A stretch of 60,268 bases of DNA. Origin: Myxococcota bacterium (lineage in GTDB: Bacteria > Myxococcota_A > Polyangia > HGW-17). Below the pieces are notes generated by a model, which made no database searches, was not told the DNA's origin, and worked only from the letters and a program-made list of their open reading frames with translations. Below, piece after piece: positions 15,647 through 23,862 of this stretch (position 1 is the first letter of the stretch; each line of letters begins with the position of its first letter). Made by a program: the position numbers and the translations under genes. The stretch spans positions 1 to 60,268 of the forward strand of contig JAHJMN010000077.1 of assembly GCA_018821305.1 (NCBI GenBank). The letters are read 5' to 3'.

Positions 15647-16786
15647 ATGACAGTTGATATCTATGGTGAGTCGCTGAAAGCATTTTTGAGCCCTGTTCAG
15701 AAATATCTCGAAGATGATAGAATCTCGGAAATACTTATAAACGGACCAGAGAGTGTCTGGGTTGAAATGAAAGGCACTCTTTATAAAACAAAAGCTAAGT
15801 TTACGGATGATGGTCTTTTAGCTGCAGCTAGAAATATTGCTCAATATGTTGGTCGAACAGTAAACGACGAGAGACCTCGTTTAGATGCCCGTCTTCCCGA
15901 TGGTTCCCGTATACATATTGTTTTACCCCCCATCGCTCGTTGCGGTACTATTGTTTCAATCCGTAAATTTTATCCCGGAGGTCTTACTATTGAGCAGATG
16001 GTCAATTTCGGATCTATAACAAAAGAATGTGCAAGACTTGTGGAAGCTCTTGTTTTAATAAAAGAAAATATTGTTGTCAGTGGAGGAACCGGTTCTGGTA
16101 AAACCACTTTGCTGAATGTTGTTTCCAGTTTTGTTCCCAATAACGAAAGAATCATTACCATTGAAGACAGTGCTGAACTTCAATTAAGTCAGGATCATCT
16201 CGTTCCTCTGGAATCAAGACCCGCTGATGAAAAAGGTAGAAATGCCGTTACCATGAGGGATTTGCTCCATTCATCTCTTCGTCTTCGTCCCGACAGGATC
16301 GTTATCGGCGAAGTTCGTGGTGGTGAAGCTTTTGATCTTCTCCAGGCTATGAATACCGGCCATGGTGGAAGTATGTGTACTACCCACGCCAATACTCCGA
16401 GAGAAACTCTTTCCCGTCTCGAGTCGCTGGCTCTTTTCAGCGGAATCGAACTACCATTAGTTGCTGTACGCTCTCAAGTGGCAAGTGCAATACATTGTGT
16501 TGTTTCCTGTGCCCGTCTCTCTGATGGAAGCAGGAAAGTTACACATGTAAGTGAAGTGCTTCCTTTAAATGAAAAAGGTGATTACCGCGTTCAGGATATA
16601 TGGATTTATAATCAGACCCACAGGGATCAGGATGGTAAAATTCATGGATATCATACACCTACGGGAATAGTTCCTCATTTTCAAAGAAAGTTACTTGCTA
16701 ACGGCTTTGAAGATATGACTGATGATTTTTTCAATCCTGCTACTTGGGGTCTTGAAGCTCCGAAATACTTTGAAAACGGCAAATAG
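15647..16786 (+). CDS. cpaF: CpaF/TadA-type secretion ATPase
   Basis: A 379-residue hexameric ATPase of the type II/IV secretion superfamily, closest in layout to CpaF/TadA, which powers Flp-type pili. Walker A GGTGSGKTT is at about 145-153, the Asp box ITIEDSAELQ follows, then the Walker B region RLRPDRIVIGEVRGGEA and the His box TTHANTP. The N-terminal domain contains the usual DERPRLDARLPDGSR. No pilin, TadB/C, RcpA or prepilin peptidase gene is nearby, so it is an orphan here. GAGG lies ahead of the ATG. Confidence 0.88.
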   Translation: MTVDIYGESLKAFLSPVQKYLEDDRISEILINGPESVWVEMKGTLYKTKAKFTDDGLLAAARNIAQYVGRTVNDERPRLDARLPDGSRIHIVLPPIARCGTIVSIRKFYPGGLTIEQMVNFGSITKECARLVEALVLIKENIVVSGGTGSGKTTLLNVVSSFVPNNERIITIEDSAELQLSQDHLVPLESRPADEKGRNAVTMRDLLHSSLRLRPDRIVIGEVRGGEAFDLLQAMNTGHGGSMCTTHANTPRETLSRLESLALFSGIELPLVAVRSQVASAIHCVVSCARLSDGSRKVTHVSEVLPLNEKGDYRVQDIWIYNQTHRDQDGKIHGYHTPTGIVPHFQRKLLANGFEDMTDDFFNPATWGLEAPKYFENGK

Positions 16787-17049
16787 TCTTGTTATTTAAA
16801 TAATCAAAATAAAACAATTTCAAATATATATAATTGTAAACAAACTCAAAATATATGTGAAAAAAATAGACAGTGTGAAAAAATGGCACAGGTTCCTTTT
16901 CCGGACAATTGAAAAAGAAGTTGATGATTATCTGAAATCCATGTAATTTCCGTTCGCTGGAAGTTGGTTCTTTTTTGGATCAAATATTGCTTGCCGCACC
17001 GCCGGTTTTTTGTGTTTACTCTTTGACCCACGGGGTTTTGAGGATAAAA

Positions 17050-18390
17050 GTGACTTTACGACAAGAATATCTCGAAGCAGCAAGTGAATATCTTGCCAGA
17101 CTGGATAACTCCTACTCTTATTTTCCTGAAGACGATACTCCGGTTTTTGTCCGTGGAAAAGGCTCTCGTCTTTATGATCCGGATGGAAATGAATTTCTTG
17201 ATATGGTAGCAGGTTACGGTGCGCTGAATCAGGGTCACACTCATCCTAAAATAGTTGCCTCTCTCCTTGCTCAAGCTGACCGGCTGACACATACAAGTGC
17301 TACGCTTTCGGACGTAAAAATCGAATTTGCGGAAAAACTTGCCAGTATCAGTCCAATTCCAAATACTAAGGTACATTTTGATTTGGGTGGCGCAAGAGCT
17401 GTAGAAGGGGCAAAACTTCTGACCAGAGCTTATACCGGTAAATCGAAAGTTATATCATTTCATAATTCATTTCATGGCCGCTCCACGGGTTCCTTGTCCA
17501 TGTACGATGCGGATACTTTCCATCACTTGTTTCATTCTCCACGAGATTATTATAGTGCATCCTACCCCTATTGTTATCGATGCCCGGCAGGTTTGAAGAA
17601 AGAAACCTGCAACTATGAATGTCTAAATGGAGTATATGATATTCTTGAAGAAAACAAAGATATTGGTGCAATTATTGTTGAGCCTGCCCTGGGTGCAAGG
17701 GGATATATTATTCCTCCCAAGACGTTCTTCAAGAAACTTCGACGAATCTGTGATAAATACGGCTTACTCCTGATTGATGATGAGATTCAGATGGGACTTG
17801 GCCGACTTGGTAGTATGTTTGCGTGCGAATATTATGAAACTGTTCCTGACATTATACTTCTCTCAAAATCTATTGCCGGTGGAATGTGGCCTCTAAGCGC
17901 CATTTTGGCCAGTAAAGACATTATGGAGCGAATCAGGCCAGGAACCCTTGGTAGTACATTTGCTGGAGCGCCTCTTGGCTGTGCTGTAGGTATTGCGTCA
18001 ATAGAAGTTATTGAAGAGGAACAACTCTGTCGCAGATCTCTTGAATATGGTGAATACTTTATGGAAGAGCTCCATAAACACCTCTCTGAGTTTCCAATTA
18101 TTGGAAATATTGATGGAATTGGTCTTGGAATAGGTATTGAATTGATTCTTCCCAACGGTGAACCAGCTACGGAGGAAGCCCAGAAACTTCAACTTACTGC
18201 TCTGAGAAATCGTCTTCTTCTTCAGCGTGGCGGTCCTGCAAAAAATATAATCAATTTAATTCCTGCCCTCACGATTACCAAAGCAGAAATTGATGAAGCT
18301 GTTTTACGAATACGCGAAAATCTGATGCTTGTTCTGGGTGAACCGGAAGTTATTGAACACATATCCTCAGTTAAACCTGTTTCAATTTAA
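17050..18390 (+). CDS. class III (GABA/ornithine-type) aminotransferase
   Basis: A PLP-dependent fold-type I aminotransferase of about 446 residues. The Schiff-base lysine is K273 in LLSKSIAGG, preceded by the LLIDDEIQMGLGR cofactor motif. An unusual cysteine-rich insert (YCYRCPAGL, then ETCNYECL) in the middle could bind a metal; it occurs in some members of this class. GTG is chosen as start because TTGAGG lies seven bases before it and the protein family begins there. An ATG 75 bases upstream in frame has no ribosome binding site. The amino donor (4-aminobutyrate, ornithine, taurine or similar) is not determined. A hairpin terminator follows at 18461. Confidence 0.87.
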   Translation: MTLRQEYLEAASEYLARLDNSYSYFPEDDTPVFVRGKGSRLYDPDGNEFLDMVAGYGALNQGHTHPKIVASLLAQADRLTHTSATLSDVKIEFAEKLASISPIPNTKVHFDLGGARAVEGAKLLTRAYTGKSKVISFHNSFHGRSTGSLSMYDADTFHHLFHSPRDYYSASYPYCYRCPAGLKKETCNYECLNGVYDILEENKDIGAIIVEPALGARGYIIPPKTFFKKLRRICDKYGLLLIDDEIQMGLGRLGSMFACEYYETVPDIILLSKSIAGGMWPLSAILASKDIMERIRPGTLGSTFAGAPLGCAVGIASIEVIEEEQLCRRSLEYGEYFMEELHKHLSEFPIIGNIDGIGLGIGIELILPNGEPATEEAQKLQLTALRNRLLLQRGGPAKNIINLIPALTITKAEIDEAVLRIRENLMLVLGEPEVIEHISSVKPVSI

Positions 18391-18460
18391 AAATAAAGCT
18401 AAATTTAAATAATAAATCCTTTCTTTACATATAAAAAGGAATGGTTTAACTATAAGAGCT

Positions 18461-18486
18461 TGCGGAAATGATCCGCATTATTTTTA
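18461..18486 (+). terminator. probable terminator after the aminotransferase
   Basis: GCGGA (18462-18466) and TCCGC (18472-18476) form a hairpin with a 5-base loop, extended by a T-A pair, followed by ATTATTTTTA. A second small hairpin, CCGGT/ACCGG, follows at 18499-18514. Confidence 0.55.
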
Positions 18487-18544
18487 CCCACAATAATTTC
18501 CGGTATAAAGACCGGTTTCGGTTAAATATGATAGTGTTAGAAAT

Positions 18545-18648
18545 CGACCGCTTTCGGAATAAAAGGATCGAAACCATATTATTGTGAGTGTCAAATTGAA
18601 TGATATTTTTAAAATTCAATTCAATTGTATTACTCCGAAAGAGGTCTA
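18545..18648 (+). repeat. family B repeat, full subtype with paired ends (copy 2)
   Basis: Left end CGACCGCTTTCGGAATAAAA, then GGATCGAAA and AAATTGAATGATATTTTT; right end TACTCCGAAAGAGGTCTA (18631-18648). GACCGCTTTCGGA pairs with TCCGAAAGAGGTC with one mismatch. It lies 100 bases before the MATE gene. Confidence 0.8.
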
Positions 18649-18748
18649 GATGTGGATATTAATAACAGACACTTGAAGTTTCTTGATACTTTTAAACCGG
18701 AAGCGAAGTACAAACTATTTCGGATTTGCCGGAAATCCAGGATAATTT

Positions 18749-20161
18749 ATGAAAACAACCACTGATTTGCGCTCCAGGTGGAATTCAATATTCAGTTTTG
18801 ACTGGCCAATGTCCAAAGAGATCATAATCATTGCAGCTCCCGTTGTTGGGGCAATGCTTGCTCAGGCTCTTGTTAATCAGGCTGATTCGATCATGGTTGG
18901 TCGACTTCCTGCTGCGGATAGTGTACCAGGGCAAAGTGCGGTAGGCCTTACTGTTAAAATACTTTGGGCTATTGGTGGGTTTCTCAGCGCTATTTCCGTT
19001 GGAACTCAGGCTATTGTTGCAAGGAGAAATGGAGAGAATTCTCCATACGGGGCAGGGAATGCTCTGGCAAGTTCTCTAACTGTCGCAGTTCTTACTTCTG
19101 GAATTGCAACAATTCTAGGCGTAATTTTCGGACCCACATTATTGAAAATAATAAGTGGAAATGATCCTGAAGTTATGAGAGTTGGAGCGCCATTTATAAG
19201 GATCAGGCTTCTGGGAATATTTACAATGGTGACAACAGTTTCGTTTAAGGCCTTTTTTGATGGCCTTGGTAAAACCTACGTTCACTTTTGGGCTTCAATT
19301 CTTATGAATATTACAAATTTAGTCTTAAATTACGCCTTTATTTATGGGAAACTTGGGGCACCTAACTGGGGAGTACATGGAGCAGCCACGGCCAGCGTTA
19401 TCGCTACGGTAATTGGTCTTGCTGTAATGATATATTTTGCTTTAAAAAAAGAGAACCGTGATACTTACAAATATTTCCAATTCTTAAGCATTAAAAAAGA
19501 TGTGATCTGGTCTATTGTAAAACTGTCTGTTCCATCAGGAATCGCTACTTTTCTTCTTATGGCAGGGTTTTTAATTGTCGACTGGGTTGTTGGCGGTATC
19601 GGCACCGGAGAAATGAAGACCATTAATCAGACTTCTAATCAGATAATTATCACAATTATGATGCCTTTCTTGATGACTTGTGTTGCATTTGGAACAGCTA
19701 CAGCAACTCTTGTCAGTAGATCTCTTGGAGAGAAAGATACTCTTAAAGCAGAAAAATATGGTTGGAACAGCGTCAAGATATGGGGAAGTGTCATGCTTAT
19801 TCTTGGCCTTATCGTCGGAATCTGGCCGGAGTTTCTTATACGGTTTTTCAACCCAGGCGAAAGTAGGCTCATAGAAGTTGCATCAGGTCCTCTGAGCATA
19901 ATTGGTTTTATGTTGCCATTTGCAGCAATGGGCGTTGTACTCATGCAGGCTCATTTTGGGGCAGGAAATACGCTTTTTGTAATGATCGTCGAATTTGTTT
20001 CTCAATTTGTTGTTTTAATTCCGCTTAGTGTAATTTTAGGCAGAGTTTTAAAATTGGGAATAATGGGTGTATGGGGACCCATAATCGTGTATATTCTTAT
20101 GATTGCATTAGCAATGACGGTTACATTTTACCGGGGAAAATGGAAATTGATAAAAATATAA
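18749..20161 (+). CDS. MATE-family multidrug/toxin efflux pump
   Basis: A 470-residue inner membrane protein with twelve predicted helices in two similar halves, typical of cation-coupled MATE exporters. Characteristic segments include APVVGAMLAQALVNQADSIM in helix 1 and FFDGLGKTYVHFWASILMN (the FLRGLG-like motif) in helix 5. Length fits the family. AGGATAATTT precedes the ATG. The exported compound cannot be inferred, and no regulator is adjacent. Confidence 0.9.
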   Translation: MKTTTDLRSRWNSIFSFDWPMSKEIIIIAAPVVGAMLAQALVNQADSIMVGRLPAADSVPGQSAVGLTVKILWAIGGFLSAISVGTQAIVARRNGENSPYGAGNALASSLTVAVLTSGIATILGVIFGPTLLKIISGNDPEVMRVGAPFIRIRLLGIFTMVTTVSFKAFFDGLGKTYVHFWASILMNITNLVLNYAFIYGKLGAPNWGVHGAATASVIATVIGLAVMIYFALKKENRDTYKYFQFLSIKKDVIWSIVKLSVPSGIATFLLMAGFLIVDWVVGGIGTGEMKTINQTSNQIIITIMMPFLMTCVAFGTATATLVSRSLGEKDTLKAEKYGWNSVKIWGSVMLILGLIVGIWPEFLIRFFNPGESRLIEVASGPLSIIGFMLPFAAMGVVLMQAHFGAGNTLFVMIVEFVSQFVVLIPLSVILGRVLKLGIMGVWGPIIVYILMIALAMTVTFYRGKWKLIKI

Positions 20162-20200
20162 CAACTTACAGGTAACCCTGACGGTCTTTACTTCGGTTTC

Positions 20201-20956
20201 ATGCGATTTATAATTTATTTTTTTATAATTGTGTCATTTTTTTCTACATCCTGTCTACAGAGACGCAGTTTCAGTGTGCCTACAGCAAGACATCTTCATT
20301 ATGAAATAGAAATGTCTAAAAATTTTCGGGAATCTATCAGTTTTGATTATGCAATATCAGGGGAAAAAATACACATTAGACTTAAAAGTATAAAAAACTG
20401 TCGTCAGATTCAATACAAAGTTGAATCCCTGAGCACAATTGAAACAGTACAATATCCACTTGCTCGTTATTATTTGATGATTGGGTCCATACTTGCCGCC
20501 CTCGCTCTGCCGTCTTTTTATATGGCCGCTTTTAAGAGTGAAGGAAAAAGTTCGTGGATTCAGGCAGGTATAGGAACAGGTGTTTTTCTGGGTCCAGGGT
20601 TGGGTATAGGTGGATACGGTTTCCTTAAAATACAAGAAGAATCAACAGTGACCAAACATGTAGGTAATGTACGCAGGGAAATCTCAAGTAAAGAGATTGT
20701 TTGTGGAACTGATGATTTTACAAAGAAAAAACGTATTGATATACTTACAAAGACTGGACCGGAAAACGTTGGATTCACAGATGATAAAGGTAAGTTGGAG
20801 ATAAATTGTAGTAAAATGGAGCCTTTAGTAAACGAAGACCGGAAAATAAAGTATTTTGAACTGATGGTGGATGGAGAATCTCTTGGAAAAATTGTAATAG
20901 GCGACTCCAGAACCAGAGAAAAAACGAAGCCGGAAATAAAGACACAAACTAAATAG
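20201..20956 (+). CDS. lipoprotein of unknown function
   Basis: A 251-residue protein with a lipoprotein signal (MRFIIYFFIIVSFFSTSC; lipobox Cys18). Two hydrophobic segments lie in the middle (about 86-104 and 113-140), around ASLP and a glycine-rich GTGVFLGPGLGIGGYG stretch. The C-terminal half is charged. I do not recognise the family. It follows the MATE gene by 39 bases and may be cotranscribed. Its stop codon TAG is the first base triplet of an inverted family A repeat, so the repeat boundary may have reset its C-terminus (last residues TQTK). Confidence 0.65.
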   Translation: MRFIIYFFIIVSFFSTSCLQRRSFSVPTARHLHYEIEMSKNFRESISFDYAISGEKIHIRLKSIKNCRQIQYKVESLSTIETVQYPLARYYLMIGSILAALALPSFYMAAFKSEGKSSWIQAGIGTGVFLGPGLGIGGYGFLKIQEESTVTKHVGNVRREISSKEIVCGTDDFTKKKRIDILTKTGPENVGFTDDKGKLEINCSKMEPLVNEDRKIKYFELMVDGESLGKIVIGDSRTREKTKPEIKTQTK

Positions 20957-21258
20957 TTCGTGTCCTGAAATTCAATTTTTATCAAAATTGAGCATGTTTA
21001 CGAAAACATGCTATTCAGAACACTACAATAATTTCAATGTCTTCATTCTTAATGTCCTGTGTCGGATTTTGGTGAAAACTTGAAAAGATCATATTACAGG
21101 ACATTAACTAAATAGTTCGTGTCCTGTAATTCGCTTCACGAAGGATTTTAATAAAAATCCTAACAGGCCACTATTAATATTTTCAACACCTTGCGGTTAC
21201 TGTCCTGAGTAAAAAATCGGCGAAAAATTTGATTTCCCGTATTTCAGGACAGTAACTA
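20954..21258 (-). repeat. family A repeats: one full inverted copy plus a partial copy
   Basis: 20954-21112 is a full copy in inverted orientation, with outer arms GTGTCCTGAA/TTCAGAACAC, the AGCATGTTT/AAACATGCT hairpin and CAGGACATTAACTAAATAG at its end. A second, damaged unit starts TAGTTCGTGTCCTG at 21113. It ends in a perfect 12-bp hairpin, TTACTGTCCTGA 21197-21208 and TCAGGACAGTAA 21244-21255. The block fills the gap between the lipoprotein and TPR genes. Confidence 0.85.
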
Positions 21259-21382
21259 AATAATAAGCCTGATTGTCGAGAAAAACAGGCTCATTCTTCA
21301 GGAACAAAATCTATAAGCCCCTTGCATATAAATCGAAAAAAATAGATACTTCAGGTGAATAATTTTCTTACGGAGAATTACA

Positions 21383-22981
21383 GTGGATACTATTGATACC
21401 AGCGGACAAATAAAAGAACTTGAAGAAGAATACCTGAAAAAACCATGGGATATGTCACTTATCCTTACTCTGATAGACGTTTATCAGGAAGATTCCCGTT
21501 GGGAAAAACTAGTTGAAATGCTCATTCGCCTTACAGAACTTGAAACGCATGAAGAAAAAAAGTCAGGTTATTACTATACTATAGCTCAAGTGTATGACTA
21601 CGAACTGGGCAATGAACTTGATGCTGTTGATTATTATAATAGAGCCCTAGATATAAACTGCAATCTTCAGGGAGCCTTTCATAATATTTCAATAATGTTA
21701 TCAAAGTCTGAAAACTGGTACCTTCTCGAAAGAAATATTCGTCGTATGATATCCAGGCTGGAAAAATCCACCAATGAATCCCGGGAAGTTATGACAAATT
21801 TATGGTTTGAGTTGGGAGATATCCTGAGATCTCACAAGAATGATATACGAGGCGCAGTAGAAGCTTATCGAAAAGCGTTGGAGCTTTCACCCGGAGATAG
21901 CCAGATAAAAAAAGAATTGGCAGCAATATACGAATCCCATGGGGAAACTTTTCTTGATGACGCCATTATCCTTTGTACGCAGATTAAAAAACGAACTCCT
22001 CTTGATACTGAAAACCTCATTATGCTTTTTAATCTGCTTCAGAAATCAGGGAATCATGACAAAAGTTGGTGTACAGCAGCAGTATTGAATGGTCTTGGTG
22101 TTAAAAATAAGTTTGTAAATGATTATTTTAAATTATATTCAATTCAAGGAAATATAAGGTTTAAAAAAGCACCATCTCAGGACGAATTGGAGGATTTAGT
22201 CTGGTATCAGGGCGAAGATAATAATATTAATAAACTGATGACCTTTTTTTCAACAGTCATGGCAGATATATTCTCAGTATCCTGGAAAAAATCCGGTCTT
22301 AATCCATCTCAGGCAGTTGAATACAGTCCAGATGCTCCACTTTTTGTGAAAGTATTTCATAACATTTCGGAAATTCTTTTATCAACTCCCGTAAAACTTT
22401 TTGCTTTGCCAGAACAAAGTGGGAAAATTAAGGTTCTTGTTGTTAAAGATGATAATGGTAATTTAACCCCGGTGGTAATTGCGGGCCATGATGTACTTTC
22501 AGGTTATTCCGAAAAAGAACTTACCTTCCTTGTTGCAAGAGAACTTTTCTTTTTACATCCTCAAAGAATAGTATTCCGATTACTTGGTTCCCTGAGTGAG
22601 TTATATGGATTGTGCCTTGCCTCCGTCAGATTCACAGATCCGAAAATTGCAGTTGGTGGAGATGATAATGCTATAAATAAAACAGTCAATACTCTGGATC
22701 AAATGCTTAATGAAAATCTTCAGGGAATCCTTGTTAAAATCGTAAAACAATTGATTTCAGATAGAATACCTAATTTTCTTAACTATATTTATCGTATGGA
22801 AGCATCTTCAATCCGTGTTGCCCATTGTATGGTAAACGATGCTGCACTTTCCTTTCGAATGATCGAAAATATGGAAAGTCCGGTAATGACCAAAACTCAG
22901 ATGCAGGAAGTTCTTGTATCTTTTATAACTGATGATGATTATTTTGAGTTTCGTAAAAAAACTGGTATATCAATAGTATAG
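21383..22981 (+). CDS. TPR protein with degenerate peptidase-like C-terminal domain
   Basis: 532 residues, cytoplasmic. Residues about 5-200 are TPR units (DYYNRALDINCNLQGAFHNI, AVEAYRKALELSPGDSQIKK). The C-terminal 280 residues form a separate domain. Its segment ELTFLVARELFFLHPQ (about 378-393) sits where an M48-like metallopeptidase would have HExxH, but the zinc ligands are absent, so it is probably a pseudo-enzyme. Proteins of this build are, to my memory, found in myxobacteria and relatives. The start is GTG with ACGGAGAATTACA before it. The flavoprotein gene follows seven bases after the stop. Confidence 0.75.
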   Translation: MDTIDTSGQIKELEEEYLKKPWDMSLILTLIDVYQEDSRWEKLVEMLIRLTELETHEEKKSGYYYTIAQVYDYELGNELDAVDYYNRALDINCNLQGAFHNISIMLSKSENWYLLERNIRRMISRLEKSTNESREVMTNLWFELGDILRSHKNDIRGAVEAYRKALELSPGDSQIKKELAAIYESHGETFLDDAIILCTQIKKRTPLDTENLIMLFNLLQKSGNHDKSWCTAAVLNGLGVKNKFVNDYFKLYSIQGNIRFKKAPSQDELEDLVWYQGEDNNINKLMTFFSTVMADIFSVSWKKSGLNPSQAVEYSPDAPLFVKVFHNISEILLSTPVKLFALPEQSGKIKVLVVKDDNGNLTPVVIAGHDVLSGYSEKELTFLVARELFFLHPQRIVFRLLGSLSELYGLCLASVRFTDPKIAVGGDDNAINKTVNTLDQMLNENLQGILVKIVKQLISDRIPNFLNYIYRMEASSIRVAHCMVNDAALSFRMIENMESPVMTKTQMQEVLVSFITDDDYFEFRKKTGISIV

Positions 22982-22988
22982 GTGAAAA

Positions 22989-23564
22989 ATGAAAGTTACT
23001 GCTTTTTGTGGAAGTCCTCGAAAAGATGGAAATACAATGGATTTGCTTGAAACAGTCTGTGCTGTTTTAGAAAAAGAAGGTATTGAAACGGAAATTGTTA
23101 ATCTTTATGAATCTGACCTGGTTGGGTGTCGGGCATGTGACAGATGCTACGTAAATAAAGATAATAGATGTGTCTTTAGTAAAGATAAACTTAATGATTA
23201 TGTTAATAAAATGATGGAATCCGACGGAATTATTATCGGTTCTCCAGTATATTTTGCTAACGTAACAACAAATGTTAAAAGTCTGATAGATCGAGGAGGT
23301 AGAGTTTCACGAGCAAACAACAATCTTCTGAAATACAAAGTTGGTGCAGGAGTTGTTGCCGTTCGCAGAGCTGGAGCTCTCCCCGCCCTTGATGCAATTA
23401 ATTATTTCTATCTGGCAAATCAGGTAATTATTCCAGGTTCAAGTTACTGGAACCTGGCGATGGGAAAATCCAGAGGAGAAGTAGCTGAAGATGATGAAGG
23501 TATAAAAACAATGAATGATCTTGGGCGAAATATGGCTTTTCTGCTTAAAAAAGTACGATCCTGA
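22989..23564 (+). CDS. flavodoxin-fold NAD(P)H reductase / iron-sulfur flavoprotein type
   Basis: A 191-residue FMN-binding reductase of the NADPH-dependent FMN reductase family. The phosphate loop GSPRKDGNT is at 8-16 and the flavin-side motif GSPVYFANV near 84-92. Cysteines in GCRACDRCY and RCVF (about 47-62) resemble the compact cluster-binding motif of iron-sulfur flavoproteins. It lies seven bases after the TPR gene with AGGTG before its ATG, so the two are an operon. The electron acceptor is unknown. Confidence 0.82.
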   Translation: MKVTAFCGSPRKDGNTMDLLETVCAVLEKEGIETEIVNLYESDLVGCRACDRCYVNKDNRCVFSKDKLNDYVNKMMESDGIIIGSPVYFANVTTNVKSLIDRGGRVSRANNNLLKYKVGAGVVAVRRAGALPALDAINYFYLANQVIIPGSSYWNLAMGKSRGEVAEDDEGIKTMNDLGRNMAFLLKKVRS

Positions 23565-23642
23565 CTTTCATATCGGAATTTTACAAAAAAAAATTCACTT
23601 TTTTCAAAAAAATTGGGACTGATTACTAAACCAACGGATAAC

Positions 23643-23826
23643 TAGTTAGTTACTGTCCTGAAATACAGGTTTTCAAAGTTTTCGTCGATTTTTAGCTCAG
23701 GACAGTAACAACGAAGGCCTTGAAATTATTGTAGTGTTCTGAATAGTATGTTTTCGTAAACATGCTCAATTTTTCTTAAAATTGAATTACAGGACACGAA
23801 CTAGTTAGTTACTGTCCTGAAATACT
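23643..23826 (+). repeat. family A repeat, full copy (A-4) plus start of another unit
   Basis: The first hairpin is a perfect 12-bp stem (23650-23661 and 23697-23708). The second part repeats the three-way junction, with GTATGTTT/AAACATGC (one T-G pair in place of C-G) and CAATTTT/AAAATTG around a different loop. The stems are kept while loops differ. A truncated extra unit begins at 23806, 37 bases before the ABC-F gene. Confidence 0.85.
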
Positions 23827-23862
23827 ATTCACCGGCTTTGATTCCGGCAAAGAGATACTTTA

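Noticed and set aside
16975-17049. Longer N-terminus of the class III aminotransferase
   Set aside because: There is no ribosome site before the ATG at 16975; TTGAGG and the family's usual start support GTG 17050.
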